Positions 8,347-15,526 of a stretch of DNA of 64,000 nt are shown here, one piece after another. The position numbers and the translations under genes are program-made. The stretch lies in the NCBI RefSeq assembly GCF_001513975.1, contig NZ_KQ947999.1:56239-120238 (forward strand), in the 5' to 3' direction. Positions within the stretch are counted from its first letter, which is position 1; each line of letters starts with the position of its first letter. Source of the stretch: Streptomyces curacoi. GTDB taxonomy: Bacteria > Actinomycetota > Actinomycetes > Streptomycetales > Streptomycetaceae. Under the pieces are notes generated by a model, which saw only the letters and a program-made list of their open reading frames with translations, was not told where the DNA came from and did no database searches.

Positions 8347-8973
8347 TCAGTCCAGCCAGTGGTCGCGGCCGATGCTGATCAGCCGCATCTGGCGGGTCGC
8401 CACCTGGGTCACGCGCCGACGCTCCTCCTCCGGCGCCTCCAGCACGTCCAGGAACAGCGAGGCCGTCATCAGCATCTGGTCGACGTAGAGGTTGGCGAGC
8501 ATGAGGAGGTCGTCGTCGGTCCAGCCCGCGGAGACCGGGTCCTTGGTGAGCGCGACCTTCACCTCGTCGGCGAAACGGGCCAGTTGGTCCTGGATCGCCT
8601 CCCGCACCGACTGCACCCCGCCGTGCCGCTCGCGGGCGATGAACCGGACATGGGCCGGGTGCGTCGCCACGTGCTGGGCGATCAACCCGACGGCGCGCTC
8701 TATGCGTTGGTCGCTGTCACCGGACGAGGAGACGATCGTGCGGATCATCGGGTGCAGGCTGCCCAGTGCCTCCTCGACGAGGGCGACGCCGAGGTCGGCG
8801 GTGGACCGGAAGTGCCGGTAGAAGGCCGTCGGGGCGACGCCGACCTCGCGGGTGACCTCGCGCAGACCCAGGCTGCTCAGGCTCTGCTCCTCCAGCAGTC
8901 CCAGCGCCGCGTCCAGGAGCGCCTGTCGGGTCTTCAGTTTCTGGGCCTGCCGGATGCCGAGGGTGTGACTCAT
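8347..8973 (-). CDS. TetR-family regulator, FabR/DesT-like
   Basis: 208 aa. The helix-turn-helix at residues 36-62 reads LREVTREVGVAPTAFYRHF. The features TAFYRHFRSTADLGVALVEEALGSL and FIARERHGG resemble FabR and DesT, which sense acyl-CoA and control unsaturated fatty acid genes. The likeness is recalled, not computed. The gene is divergent from two small membrane-protein genes. Three copies of an ACAACTGTT half-palindrome lie between them, so autoregulation is likely. Confidence 0.88.
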   Translation of the reverse strand: MSHTLGIRQAQKLKTRQALLDAALGLLEEQSLSSLGLREVTREVGVAPTAFYRHFRSTADLGVALVEEALGSLHPMIRTIVSSSGDSDQRIERAVGLIAQHVATHPAHVRFIARERHGGVQSVREAIQDQLARFADEVKVALTKDPVSAGWTDDDLLMLANLYVDQMLMTASLFLDVLEAPEEERRRVTQVATRQMRLISIGRDHWLD

Positions 8974-8984
8974 GCCATGCAGTT

Positions 8985-9062
8985 AACAACTGTTCTCTGG
9001 AATTGAAAAGCCGTGGGGCACGCTAGACTTGGAGTCAGTGAACAACTGTTACCACAACTGTT
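8985..9062. promoter_or_regulatory. Three operator-like sites for the divergent TetR regulator
   Basis: AACAACTGTT occurs at 8985-8994 and 9041-9050, with CACAACTGTT at 9053-9062. Each is an imperfect palindrome ACA-N2-TGT. The two right-hand sites are 12 bases apart and together span GTGAACA...TGTTCAC, symmetrical at the outside. They sit just downstream of the predicted -10 of the 9107 gene. The first site lies 11 bases from the TetR start codon. This layout fits repression in both directions. Confidence 0.6.
9003..9029 (+). promoter_or_regulatory. Candidate promoter for the small membrane genes
   Basis: TTGAAA at 9003-9008 and TAGACT at 9024-9029 are separated by 15 bases, slightly short of ideal. 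The start of transcription would fall near 9036, directly beside the operator-like site at 9041. Confidence 0.45.
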
Positions 9063-9106
9063 CACCGAAACGTAACGAGAGAGATCTCGGAGGGGGATCC
9101 GATCCC

Positions 9107-9259
9107 ATGCTGTTCCTCGTCGCCGCGCTCCTGCTGCTGGGCGTGCTGCTGGGCACCGTGGCCCATGCGCCGCTCGCCTTCACCGCGGTCGCAGCCACCG
9201 TGATCGCCGCCTGGCTGGCCGTCTTCGCCGCCCGCGAGCGCCACGCCCGCCGCCACTGA
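9107..9259 (+). CDS. Small two-helix membrane protein, unknown function
   Basis: 50 aa, beginning MLFLVAALLLLGVLLGTV. Two hydrophobic helices (about 2-20 and 22-40) are followed by a basic tail ending RERHARRH, so the C-terminus is probably cytoplasmic. A strong GGAGGGGG lies about 10 bases before ATG 9107. It probably shares a transcript with the next gene, 44 bases downstream, under the TetR operators. Confidence 0.7.
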   Translation: MLFLVAALLLLGVLLGTVAHAPLAFTAVAATVIAAWLAVFAARERHARRH

Positions 9260-9303
9260 CACCGTCCACCGGCCAGAACCGACCTCTGGAGAGCTGACAC
9301 CTC

Positions 9304-9576
9304 ATGCACCTGACCGCACCGGCCACCGGCCGCCCCGGCACTCGCACCCGCGACGCCGACGGCATGGCCGTGGCGTCCTTCGTCCTCGGCCTCATCGGCC
9401 TCCTGGTCTTCAACATCTTCCTCGGCCCGCTCGCCGTCGTCCTGGCGGCGGTGTCCCTCTGGCGGGGCACGAACCGCAGGGGCCGGGCGTATCTGGGCCT
9501 GGGCCTGGGCGTCGCCGACCTGCTGGTCCTGCTGACGTTCATGCAGCTGGACAACACGCTGTCGTGGAGCTTCTAG
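9304..9576 (+). CDS. DUF4190-type small membrane protein
   Basis: 90 aa. A hydrophilic N-terminus of about 20 residues is followed by two hydrophobic helices around a Gly/Arg turn (WRGTNRRGRAYLGLGLGVADLL), the pattern of DUF4190 proteins. GAGAG lies about 9 bases before ATG 9304. The function is unknown; operon context with the preceding small membrane gene and the FabR-like regulator hints at a membrane or lipid-related role. Confidence 0.72.
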   Translation: MHLTAPATGRPGTRTRDADGMAVASFVLGLIGLLVFNIFLGPLAVVLAAVSLWRGTNRRGRAYLGLGLGVADLLVLLTFMQLDNTLSWSF

Positions 9577-9728
9577 CCTCCGGGGCTTCTGGAGGCCATG
9601 GCCTGCGGCGCGGGTGATGTCACCGGCGGCAGCGAGGGTGACGCGGGCGGGGCCGTGAAACCCGGCCGCAGTCCGGGCGAACCTTGACACGAGGCCCCTG
9701 ACCGGCGCCCCTTAGAATCGTGGCCACC

Positions 9729-10904
9729 ATGGCTTACCTCGACCACGCCGCGACGACCCCGATGCTCCCGGAGGCGGCGGAGGCGCTGACCGCCCAGCTG
9801 AGCGTCACCGGCAACGCCTCCTCCCTCCACGCGTCCGGCCGCCGCGCGAGGCGCGCTGTCGAGGAGGCCCGCGAAACCCTCGCGGAAGCGCTCGGCGCCC
9901 GCCCCAGCGAGGTCGTCTTCACCTCCGGCGGTACCGAGGCGGACAACCTCGCGGTCAAGGGCCTGTACTGGTCCCGCCGCGACGCCGACCCGGCAAGGCC
10001 CCGCACCCGCGTCCTCGCCAGCCCCGTCGAACACCACGCGGTGCTCGACGCGGTGCACTGGCTCGGCGAGCACGAGGGCGCCACGATCGAGTACCTCCCG
10101 GTCGACTCCTACGGCCGGGTCCACCCGGACGCCCTGCGCGAAGCCATCGCCCGCAACCCCCACGACGTCGCCCTGGCCACCGTGATGTGGGCCAACAACG
10201 AGATCGGCACCCTCATGCCGGTCCGTGAACTGGCCGAGGCGGCAAGGGAGTTCGACGTCCCCCTGCACGCCGACGCCGTCCAGGCCTTCGGCCAGGTCCC
10301 CGTCGACTTCGCCGCCTCCGGCCTCGCCGCGATGACGGTCTCCGGCCACAAGATCGGCGGCCCCTACGGCATCGGCGCCCTGATCCTCGGCCGCGAGTAC
10401 GCCCCCGTACCCGTCCTGCACGGCGGCGGTCAGGAGCGGCACGTGCGCTCCGGCACCCTCGACGTCCCCGCGATCGCCTCCTTCGCGGTCGCCGGCCGCC
10501 TCGCCGCCGAACAGCGCGAGTGGTTCGCCCGGGAGATCGGCGCCCTGCGCGACGCCCTGGTCGAGGCCGTCCGTACGGCGGTCCCGGACGCGATCCTCGG
10601 CGGCGACCCGGCACCCGGCGGCCGTCTCCCGGCCAACGCGCACTTCACCTTCCCGGGCTGCGAGGGCGACTCCCTGCTCCTGCTCCTGGACGCCCAGGGC
10701 ATCGAGTGCTCCACCGGTTCCGCCTGCACTGCGGGCGTCGCCCAGCCCAGCCATGTCCTGCTGGCCACCGGCACCGACCCCGACCTGGCCCGCGGCACCC
10801 TCCGCTTCTCCCTCGGCCACACCTCCACGGAGGCCGATGTCGAGGCGGTCGCCAAGGCGATCGGCCCGGCGGTGGAGCGGGCACGGGCGGCGGGGCTCAT
10901 GTAA
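9729..10904 (+). CDS. Cysteine desulfurase (NifS/IscS family)
   Basis: 391 aa. This PLP enzyme takes sulfur from cysteine as a persulfide. The N-terminus YLDHAATTP is typical. The PLP lysine is K208 in SGHKIGGP and the persulfide Cys is C327 in ECSTGSACTAG. ATG 9729 is used; GTG 9720 is in frame three codons earlier. TAGAAT at 9713-9718 would start the message within a few bases of the ATG. mnmA lies 740 bases downstream on the same strand, so this enzyme probably donates sulfur for tRNA 2-thiouridine. Confidence 0.93.
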   Translation: MAYLDHAATTPMLPEAAEALTAQLSVTGNASSLHASGRRARRAVEEARETLAEALGARPSEVVFTSGGTEADNLAVKGLYWSRRDADPARPRTRVLASPVEHHAVLDAVHWLGEHEGATIEYLPVDSYGRVHPDALREAIARNPHDVALATVMWANNEIGTLMPVRELAEAAREFDVPLHADAVQAFGQVPVDFAASGLAAMTVSGHKIGGPYGIGALILGREYAPVPVLHGGGQERHVRSGTLDVPAIASFAVAGRLAAEQREWFAREIGALRDALVEAVRTAVPDAILGGDPAPGGRLPANAHFTFPGCEGDSLLLLLDAQGIECSTGSACTAGVAQPSHVLLATGTDPDLARGTLRFSLGHTSTEADVEAVAKAIGPAVERARAAGLM

Positions 10905-10922
10905 GCCACCCCGGCCGGCCGC

Positions 10923-11588
10923 TCAGGCCGGCGCCGTACGAGCCTCCCGCACCAGCTTCATGTACCGGTCCCAGTCCCAGTGCTCCCCGGGATCCGTGTG
11001 ATCGGTCCCCGGCACCTCCACATGCCCGATGATGTGCTCGCGGTCGACGGGGATGTCGTACCGCGCGCATATCCGGGCCGTGAGCCGGGCCGAGGCCTCG
11101 TACATCTCGTCCGTGAGGTCCTCAGGCCGGTCCACGAAGCCCTCGTGCTCGATGCCGACACTGCGCTCGTTGTAGTCGCGGTTGCCCGCGTGGTACGCGA
11201 CGTCCAGCTCGCGGATCATCTGCGTGACGTGGCCGTCCTTGCGGACGATGTAGTGCGCCGCCGCACCGTGCTCCGGGTCCTGGAACACCTTCACCGCGCT
11301 GTCGAAGCTGCCCTGGGTGACATGGATGATCACCATGTCGATGCCGTAGTCGTCGGGCCGGTCCGCCCGTCTCCAGTTCGCGTCCGACGCCGCAACCCAG
11401 CGCGCGCCCGCATAGTCGACCTCGCCCTCCTTGCGCGGCTTCTCCACGCCGGGCACCCGCCACCACAGGCGCGCCAGCTCGTCGCGGGCCAGCACGGCCG
11501 AGCCCGCCGCGGCCACCGTCCCACCGATCAGCAACGCGCGACGCCCGACCTTCCGGTCGCCGTCCTTCGGAGCCTTCCGCTGTCCCAT
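10923..11588 (-). CDS. N-acetylmuramoyl-L-alanine amidase (Amidase_2), exported
   Basis: 221 aa. The N-terminus has RKVGRRALLIGGTVAAAGSAVLA, a twin-arginine-like or membrane signal. The amidase_2 domain spans roughly 65-215, with the zinc-site histidines likely in VIIHVTQ and GHVEVPGTDHTDP. It cleaves the amide between MurNAc and the stem peptide. The gene is oriented against its neighbours and separates the cysteine desulfurase from mnmA. Its upstream region is short and shared with the mnmA promoter region. Confidence 0.88.
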   Translation of the reverse strand: MGQRKAPKDGDRKVGRRALLIGGTVAAAGSAVLARDELARLWWRVPGVEKPRKEGEVDYAGARWVAASDANWRRADRPDDYGIDMVIIHVTQGSFDSAVKVFQDPEHGAAAHYIVRKDGHVTQMIRELDVAYHAGNRDYNERSVGIEHEGFVDRPEDLTDEMYEASARLTARICARYDIPVDREHIIGHVEVPGTDHTDPGEHWDWDRYMKLVREARTAPA

Positions 11589-11647
11589 GTGATCGTCAAC
11601 GCATACCCGCGGGCCCTGGTTCCCGCGACCCGTACCCTGGAAGGGCT

Positions 11648-12778
11648 ATGACTGACACCCCGCAGCGCTCCCGCCCGCTCCGCGTCCTCGCCGCCATGTC
11701 CGGCGGTGTCGACTCCGCCGTCGCCGCCGCCCGCGCGGCCGAGGCGGGGCACGACGTGACCGGCGTCCACCTCGCGCTCTCCGCGAACCCGCAGTCCTTC
11801 CGCACGGGCGCCCGGGGGTGCTGCACCATCGAGGACTCCCGGGACGCCCGCCGCGCCGCGGACGTCATCGGCATCCCGTTCTACGTCTGGGACCTCGCCG
11901 ACCGCTTCCGCGAGGACGTGGTCGAGGACTTCATCGCCGAGTACGAGGCCGGCCGCACCCCGAACCCGTGCCTGCGCTGCAACGAGAAGATCAAGTTCGC
12001 GGCCCTGCTCGACAAGGCGCTGGCCCTCGGCTTCGACGCGGTCTGCACCGGCCACTACGCCAAGGTCGTGCTGAACGAGGACGGCACCCGCGAGCTGCAC
12101 CGCGCCTCCGACATGGCCAAGGACCAGTCGTACGTCCTCGGCGTCCTGGACGAGAAGCAGCTGGCACACGCGCTGTTCCCGCTCGGCGACACCGTGACGA
12201 CGAAGGAAGAGATCCGCGCGGAGGCCGAGCGCCGGGGCCTGGCGGTCGCGAAGAAGCCCGACTCGCACGACATCTGCTTCATCGCCGACGGCGACACCCA
12301 GGGCTTCCTCGCCTCCCGCCTCGGCAAGGCGGAGGGCGACATCGTCGACGAGTCGGGCGCCAAGCTCGGCACGCACGAGGGCGCGTACGGCTTCACCATC
12401 GGCCAGCGCAAGGGCCTGCGCATCGGCACTCCGGCCCCCGACGGCAAGCCCCGCTACGTCCTCGACATCTCGCCGGTGAACAACACCGTGACGGTCGGCC
12501 CCGCGTCCGCCCTGGACGTCGGCGCCCTCACCGCCATCAAGCCCCGCTGGTGCGGCGCCGCCCCGACCGGCCCCGGCACCTACACCGCCCAGCTCCGCGC
12601 CCACGGCGGCGAGACCGAGGTGACCGCCGAACTGGTCGACGGCTCCCTGGAGGTCACCTTCACCGAGCCGGTCCGCGGCGTGGCCCCCGGCCAGGCGATC
12701 GTCCTGTACGACGGCACGCGCGTGGTGGGCTCGGCGACGATCGCGTCCACGGTGCGGGCGACGGCCGGCGTGGCCTGA
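11648..12778 (+). CDS. mnmA: tRNA-specific 2-thiouridylase MnmA
   Basis: 376 aa, the usual length. The PP-loop ATP motif is SGGVDS at residues 18-23. The catalytic cysteines are C108 in NPCLRCNEK and C210 in DICFIADG. The protein adenylates U34 of Lys/Glu/Gln tRNAs and replaces the 2-oxygen with sulfur. A central domain and C-terminal beta-barrel (residues about 285-376) complete the family fold. TACCCT at 11633-11638 could serve as a -10 close to ATG 11648; GGAAGG just before the start could act as a ribosome-binding site instead. Confidence 0.97.
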   Translation: MTDTPQRSRPLRVLAAMSGGVDSAVAAARAAEAGHDVTGVHLALSANPQSFRTGARGCCTIEDSRDARRAADVIGIPFYVWDLADRFREDVVEDFIAEYEAGRTPNPCLRCNEKIKFAALLDKALALGFDAVCTGHYAKVVLNEDGTRELHRASDMAKDQSYVLGVLDEKQLAHALFPLGDTVTTKEEIRAEAERRGLAVAKKPDSHDICFIADGDTQGFLASRLGKAEGDIVDESGAKLGTHEGAYGFTIGQRKGLRIGTPAPDGKPRYVLDISPVNNTVTVGPASALDVGALTAIKPRWCGAAPTGPGTYTAQLRAHGGETEVTAELVDGSLEVTFTEPVRGVAPGQAIVLYDGTRVVGSATIASTVRATAGVA

Positions 12779-12795
12779 GCCCGGCCGAAGCCCAC

Positions 12796-12826
12796 GCGCG
12801 CGTGCTCCCCCGTGGCACACGCGCGC
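12796..12826. terminator. Bidirectional terminator-like hairpin between mnmA and hydrolase
   Basis: GCGCGCGTG at 12796-12804 pairs with CACGCGCGC at 12818-12826 around a 13-base loop. A GGG/CCC extension lies outside a two-base bulge, and TTTT occurs 7 bases further on. It separates two convergent genes. Confidence 0.7.
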
Positions 12827-12840
12827 GGGCCGGTTTTCGG

Positions 12841-13620
12841 TCACCCCCCGAAGAACTCCGCCAGCACCGGCCCGAGGACGTCCGGCTCCACCATGTGGGT
12901 CTGCCCCTCCAGGCTCCGGTACGTCCCCCGCGGCACGGCGTCGGCGATCGCCCGCGCCGCCTCGCCCATCCAGGAGGGACTGGCGTCGCCCGCGACAGCC
13001 AGCACCGGGACGGTGATCGAGGCCAGCCGCTCGCGGGGCACCAGACCGTCGCCCATCACGGCGTCGTCGTAGGCGAGGCTCGGCGCGATCGTCTCCATGC
13101 CGGGCCACATGGGGGACTGGCGGGCGCCCTGGATCATCTCCTCGGCCATCCCGGTCAGCCGCAGGAACAGCTCGACGGCGTCCCCGCGACGGCCCTGCTC
13201 CAGGGCCTCGGTCAGCCGCTCGGTGTACTCCGCGCGCTCCTTCGCGCCGCCCTCGTAGACGGCGAACGGCACCTCGTACACCGCCACCTGACGCACCGGC
13301 AGCCCGCTCGCCGCCGCCTGAAGCGCCAGCGCACCGCCCGACGAGATGCCGCACAGCGCCGCCTCGCCGCCCACCGCCTCGATCAGCGCGGCGAGGTCCT
13401 CGACCTCGCTCTTCACCGCGTACGGCGGCGTGTCACCGCTCTCGCCGCGCCCCCGGCGGTCGTACACGACGACTCTGAAGCGGTCCGAGAGGGGCACGGC
13501 GAGCGGCGCCACGGTGCGCCCGGTGGACATCGCGCCGCTGACGAGGATCAACGCCGGACCCTGCCCGGTGCTCTCGTACGCGAGGGACGTGCCGTCGCGT
13601 GAAATGGTCTTCTTGTCCAT
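12841..13620 (-). CDS. Alpha/beta hydrolase
   Basis: 259 aa, cytoplasmic. The fold is shown by YDRRGRGESGDTPPY, the nucleophile elbow CGISSGGALAL (Ser near 94), a late VLAVAGDASP strand with its acid, and the histidine in EGQTHMVEP. The elbow is G-I-S-S-G, allowed for the family. There is no lid signature that fixes a substrate. It is convergent with mnmA and stands alone. Confidence 0.85.
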   Translation of the reverse strand: MDKKTISRDGTSLAYESTGQGPALILVSGAMSTGRTVAPLAVPLSDRFRVVVYDRRGRGESGDTPPYAVKSEVEDLAALIEAVGGEAALCGISSGGALALQAAASGLPVRQVAVYEVPFAVYEGGAKERAEYTERLTEALEQGRRGDAVELFLRLTGMAEEMIQGARQSPMWPGMETIAPSLAYDDAVMGDGLVPRERLASITVPVLAVAGDASPSWMGEAARAIADAVPRGTYRSLEGQTHMVEPDVLGPVLAEFFGG

Positions 13621-13657
13621 GCCTGTGGAGACTGCCGCACGGCACGGAACTAATCGC

Positions 13658-13981
13658 TCACGACACTTCGACTTCGTAGAAGCAGAGGTGGTCCTTGATC
13701 TCGGCCACGTCCGGCTTCGGGTCCGGGTACGCCCAGACGAGGTCGGCCGCGTCCGGCAGCGACCAGTAGGAGGCCGTCCCCTTGAACGGGCAGTAGGTGT
13801 GCGTGTCGGAGGGCGTCAGCAGGTCAAGCCGTACGTCCTCGGCCGGGATGTAGTACCGCACGGGACAGCCCGTCTCTCGCAGGACGAGCGGCCGGTCGCT
13901 CTCCGCCAGGACCTGGTCGCCGTGGACGACCCGTACGCGCTGTGTGCCGTGCTCGATCGTGATCGTGTGTCCGTCAGCCAT
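13658..13981 (-). CDS. DUF427 domain protein
   Basis: 107 aa, a complete single DUF427 beta-tent domain. The conserved features RPLVLRETGCPVRYYIP, the CPFKGTASYWS loop and a final KDHLCFYEVEV strand are all present. The family is common in actinobacteria and has no agreed function; a small-molecule-binding role is usually assumed. It lies 36 bases upstream of the hydrolase on the same strand and may be co-transcribed with it. Confidence 0.85.
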   Translation of the reverse strand: MADGHTITIEHGTQRVRVVHGDQVLAESDRPLVLRETGCPVRYYIPAEDVRLDLLTPSDTHTYCPFKGTASYWSLPDAADLVWAYPDPKPDVAEIKDHLCFYEVEVS

Positions 13982-14019
13982 ACCCGAAAAGCGCTCGCGG
14001 GCCCCGGGTTCTTCCCGCG

Positions 14020-14025
14020 TACGGT
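14020..14025 (+). promoter_or_regulatory. -10-like hexamer for a leaderless transcript
   Basis: TACGGT ends 6 bases before ATG 14032. No ribosome-binding site is present before the start codon. Confidence 0.5.
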
Positions 14026-14031
14026 GGCTCC

Positions 14032-14571
14032 ATGCGAATCTGCGTCTTCCTCTCCGCCGCCGACCTCGACGACTGTTACACGCGCCCCGCGCGCGAGTTC
14101 GCGAAACTGCTGGGCAAGGGAGGCCACACGCTCGTGTGGGGCGGCTCCGACGTCGGGCTGATGAAGGTGGTCGCCGACGGGGTGCAGGAGGCGGGCGGCC
14201 GGCTCGTCGGGGTCTCCGTCGAGTTCCTGTCGGCCAAGGTCCGCCCAGGCGTCGACGAGATGGTCATCGCGAAGGACCTCGCCGAGCGCAAGAGGCTGCT
14301 CTTGGAGAAGGCCGACGCGGTGGTGATCATGGTCGGCGGCACGGGCACGCTCGACGAGGCGACGGAGATCCTGGAACTGAAGAAGCACGGCCGCACGGAC
14401 AAGCCGGTGGTCCTGCTCAACACCGCCGGCTTCTACGACGGCCTGAAGGAGCAGTTCCGCCGTATGGAGGACGAGGGCTTCCTGCCCCGACCGCTGAGCG
14501 ACCTGGTGTTCTTCGCGGAGGAGCCGGTGGGCGCGCTGGCGTACCTGGAGGAGAGCCGCGGAGTGGAGTGA
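14032..14571 (+). CDS. LOG-family (TIGR00730-like) protein
   Basis: 179 aa. This Rossmann-like fold matches the lysine decarboxylase-like/LOG family, whose active members release the base from nucleoside 5'-monophosphates such as cytokinin nucleotides. The phosphoribosyl motif appears as MVGGTGTLDEATEIL near residues 101-115. The usual Pro of PGGxGTxxE is Val here, while both Gly and the final Glu are kept. The sequence ERKRLLLEKADAVV is also typical. ATG 14032 has a -10-like element 6 bases upstream. The exact substrate cannot be told. Confidence 0.8.
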   Translation: MRICVFLSAADLDDCYTRPAREFAKLLGKGGHTLVWGGSDVGLMKVVADGVQEAGGRLVGVSVEFLSAKVRPGVDEMVIAKDLAERKRLLLEKADAVVIMVGGTGTLDEATEILELKKHGRTDKPVVLLNTAGFYDGLKEQFRRMEDEGFLPRPLSDLVFFAEEPVGALAYLEESRGVE

Positions 14572-14598
14572 CCTCCCACTGATGCGAGCATGGCGGGC

Positions 14599-15288
14599 AT
14601 GGCTACTCATGTGATCACCGGAGCGGGTTCCGGCATCGGTGCGGCCGTCGCCCGCCGTCTGCACGCGCGCGGGGACGATCTCGTCCTCCACGCGCGCGAC
14701 GCGGGCCGCGCCAAGGAACTGGCGGCGGAGTTCCCCGGCGCGCAGACGCTGGTCGGCGACCTGGCGGACCCGGACAAGCTGTCCTGGGCCTTCTCCCACC
14801 AGACGCTCCCGGACCGGGTGGACTCCCTGCTCCACATCGCCGGCGTCGTCGACCTGGGCCCGGTGGGCGACCTGACCCCGAAGTCCTGGCGCCACCAGCT
14901 CAACGTCAACCTGATCTCCCCGGCCGAACTGACCCGCCACTTCCTGCCCCAACTCCGCGCCACCCGCGGCCACGTGGTCTTCGTGAACTCCGGCGCGGGC
15001 CTCAACGCCCATGCCGACTGGTCCGCCTACGCGGCGTCCAAGCACGGTCTGAAGGCCCTGGCGGACTCGCTCCGCCACGAGGAGCACGCCAACGGCATCC
15101 GCGTCACCTCGGTCTACCCCGGCCGCACGGCCAGCCCCATGCAGGCGAAGGTCCACCAGCAGGAGGGCAAGGAGTACGACCCCGCGAAGTGGATCGACCC
15201 CGAGTCGGTGGCGACGACGATCCTGATGGCGATCGACCTGCCCAGGGACGCGGAGGTCAACGATCTGACGGTGCGACCGGGGCGCTGA
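14599..15288 (+). CDS. Short-chain dehydrogenase/reductase
   Basis: 229 aa. The dinucleotide motif TGAGSGIG sits at the N-terminus, followed by the NAG-like IAGVVDLG, the catalytic serine in VFVNSGAG and the YAASK motif. The YPGRTASPM stretch after it is typical of classical SDRs. ATG 14599 gives the standard short N-terminus; ATG 14590 adds three residues. It is 27 bases after the LOG gene and may be translated from the same message. The substrate is unknown. Confidence 0.9.
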   Translation: MATHVITGAGSGIGAAVARRLHARGDDLVLHARDAGRAKELAAEFPGAQTLVGDLADPDKLSWAFSHQTLPDRVDSLLHIAGVVDLGPVGDLTPKSWRHQLNVNLISPAELTRHFLPQLRATRGHVVFVNSGAGLNAHADWSAYAASKHGLKALADSLRHEEHANGIRVTSVYPGRTASPMQAKVHQQEGKEYDPAKWIDPESVATTILMAIDLPRDAEVNDLTVRPGR

Positions 15289-15306
15289 GACGGGCGGCCC
15301 GGAGAG

Positions 15307-15512
15307 GTTTTTCGCCCCCGCCGCCCCTACCCGTCCCATCCTCCAGGGGCTGCCGCCCCTCCGCCCCCTGGACCCCCGCTCCTCAAACGCCGGAGGGGCT
15401 GACTTGCCAGCCCGTCCGGCGTTTGAGGACGAGGCCCGTTCAGGGCCGAAGCGGGGGTCTGGGGGCCGCAGGCCCCCAGGGACGGGAAGGGTAGGGGCGG
15501 CGGGGGCGAAAA
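15307..15512. repeat. Large nested inverted-repeat element (Streptomyces intergenic type)
   Basis: Outer arms at 15307-15337 and 15479-15512 are near-perfect complements (one 3-4 base insertion). Nested inside are ACCCCCGCT/AGCGGGGGT and the pair CCTCAAACGCCGG (15381-15393)/CCGGCGTTTGAGG (15416-15428). Smaller hairpins include ctgggggcc-gca-ggcccccag near 15459-15479. The CAAACGCCGG core is, from memory, widespread between Streptomyces genes. The element fills the whole gap between the SDR and MetE-like genes and may act as a terminator. Confidence 0.8.
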
Positions 15513-15514
15513 CA

Positions 15515-15520
15515 TAGGCT
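15515..15520 (+). promoter_or_regulatory. -10-like hexamer for a leaderless transcript
   Basis: TAGGCT ends 6 bases before GTG 15527. The -35 region would lie within the right arm of the inverted-repeat element. Confidence 0.45.
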
Positions 15521-15526
15521 GCACAT

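Noticed and set aside
9684..9718. TTGACA as -35 for the cysteine desulfurase
   Set aside because: It is 23 bases from TAGAAT, too far for a normal promoter; only the -10 is kept as plausible.
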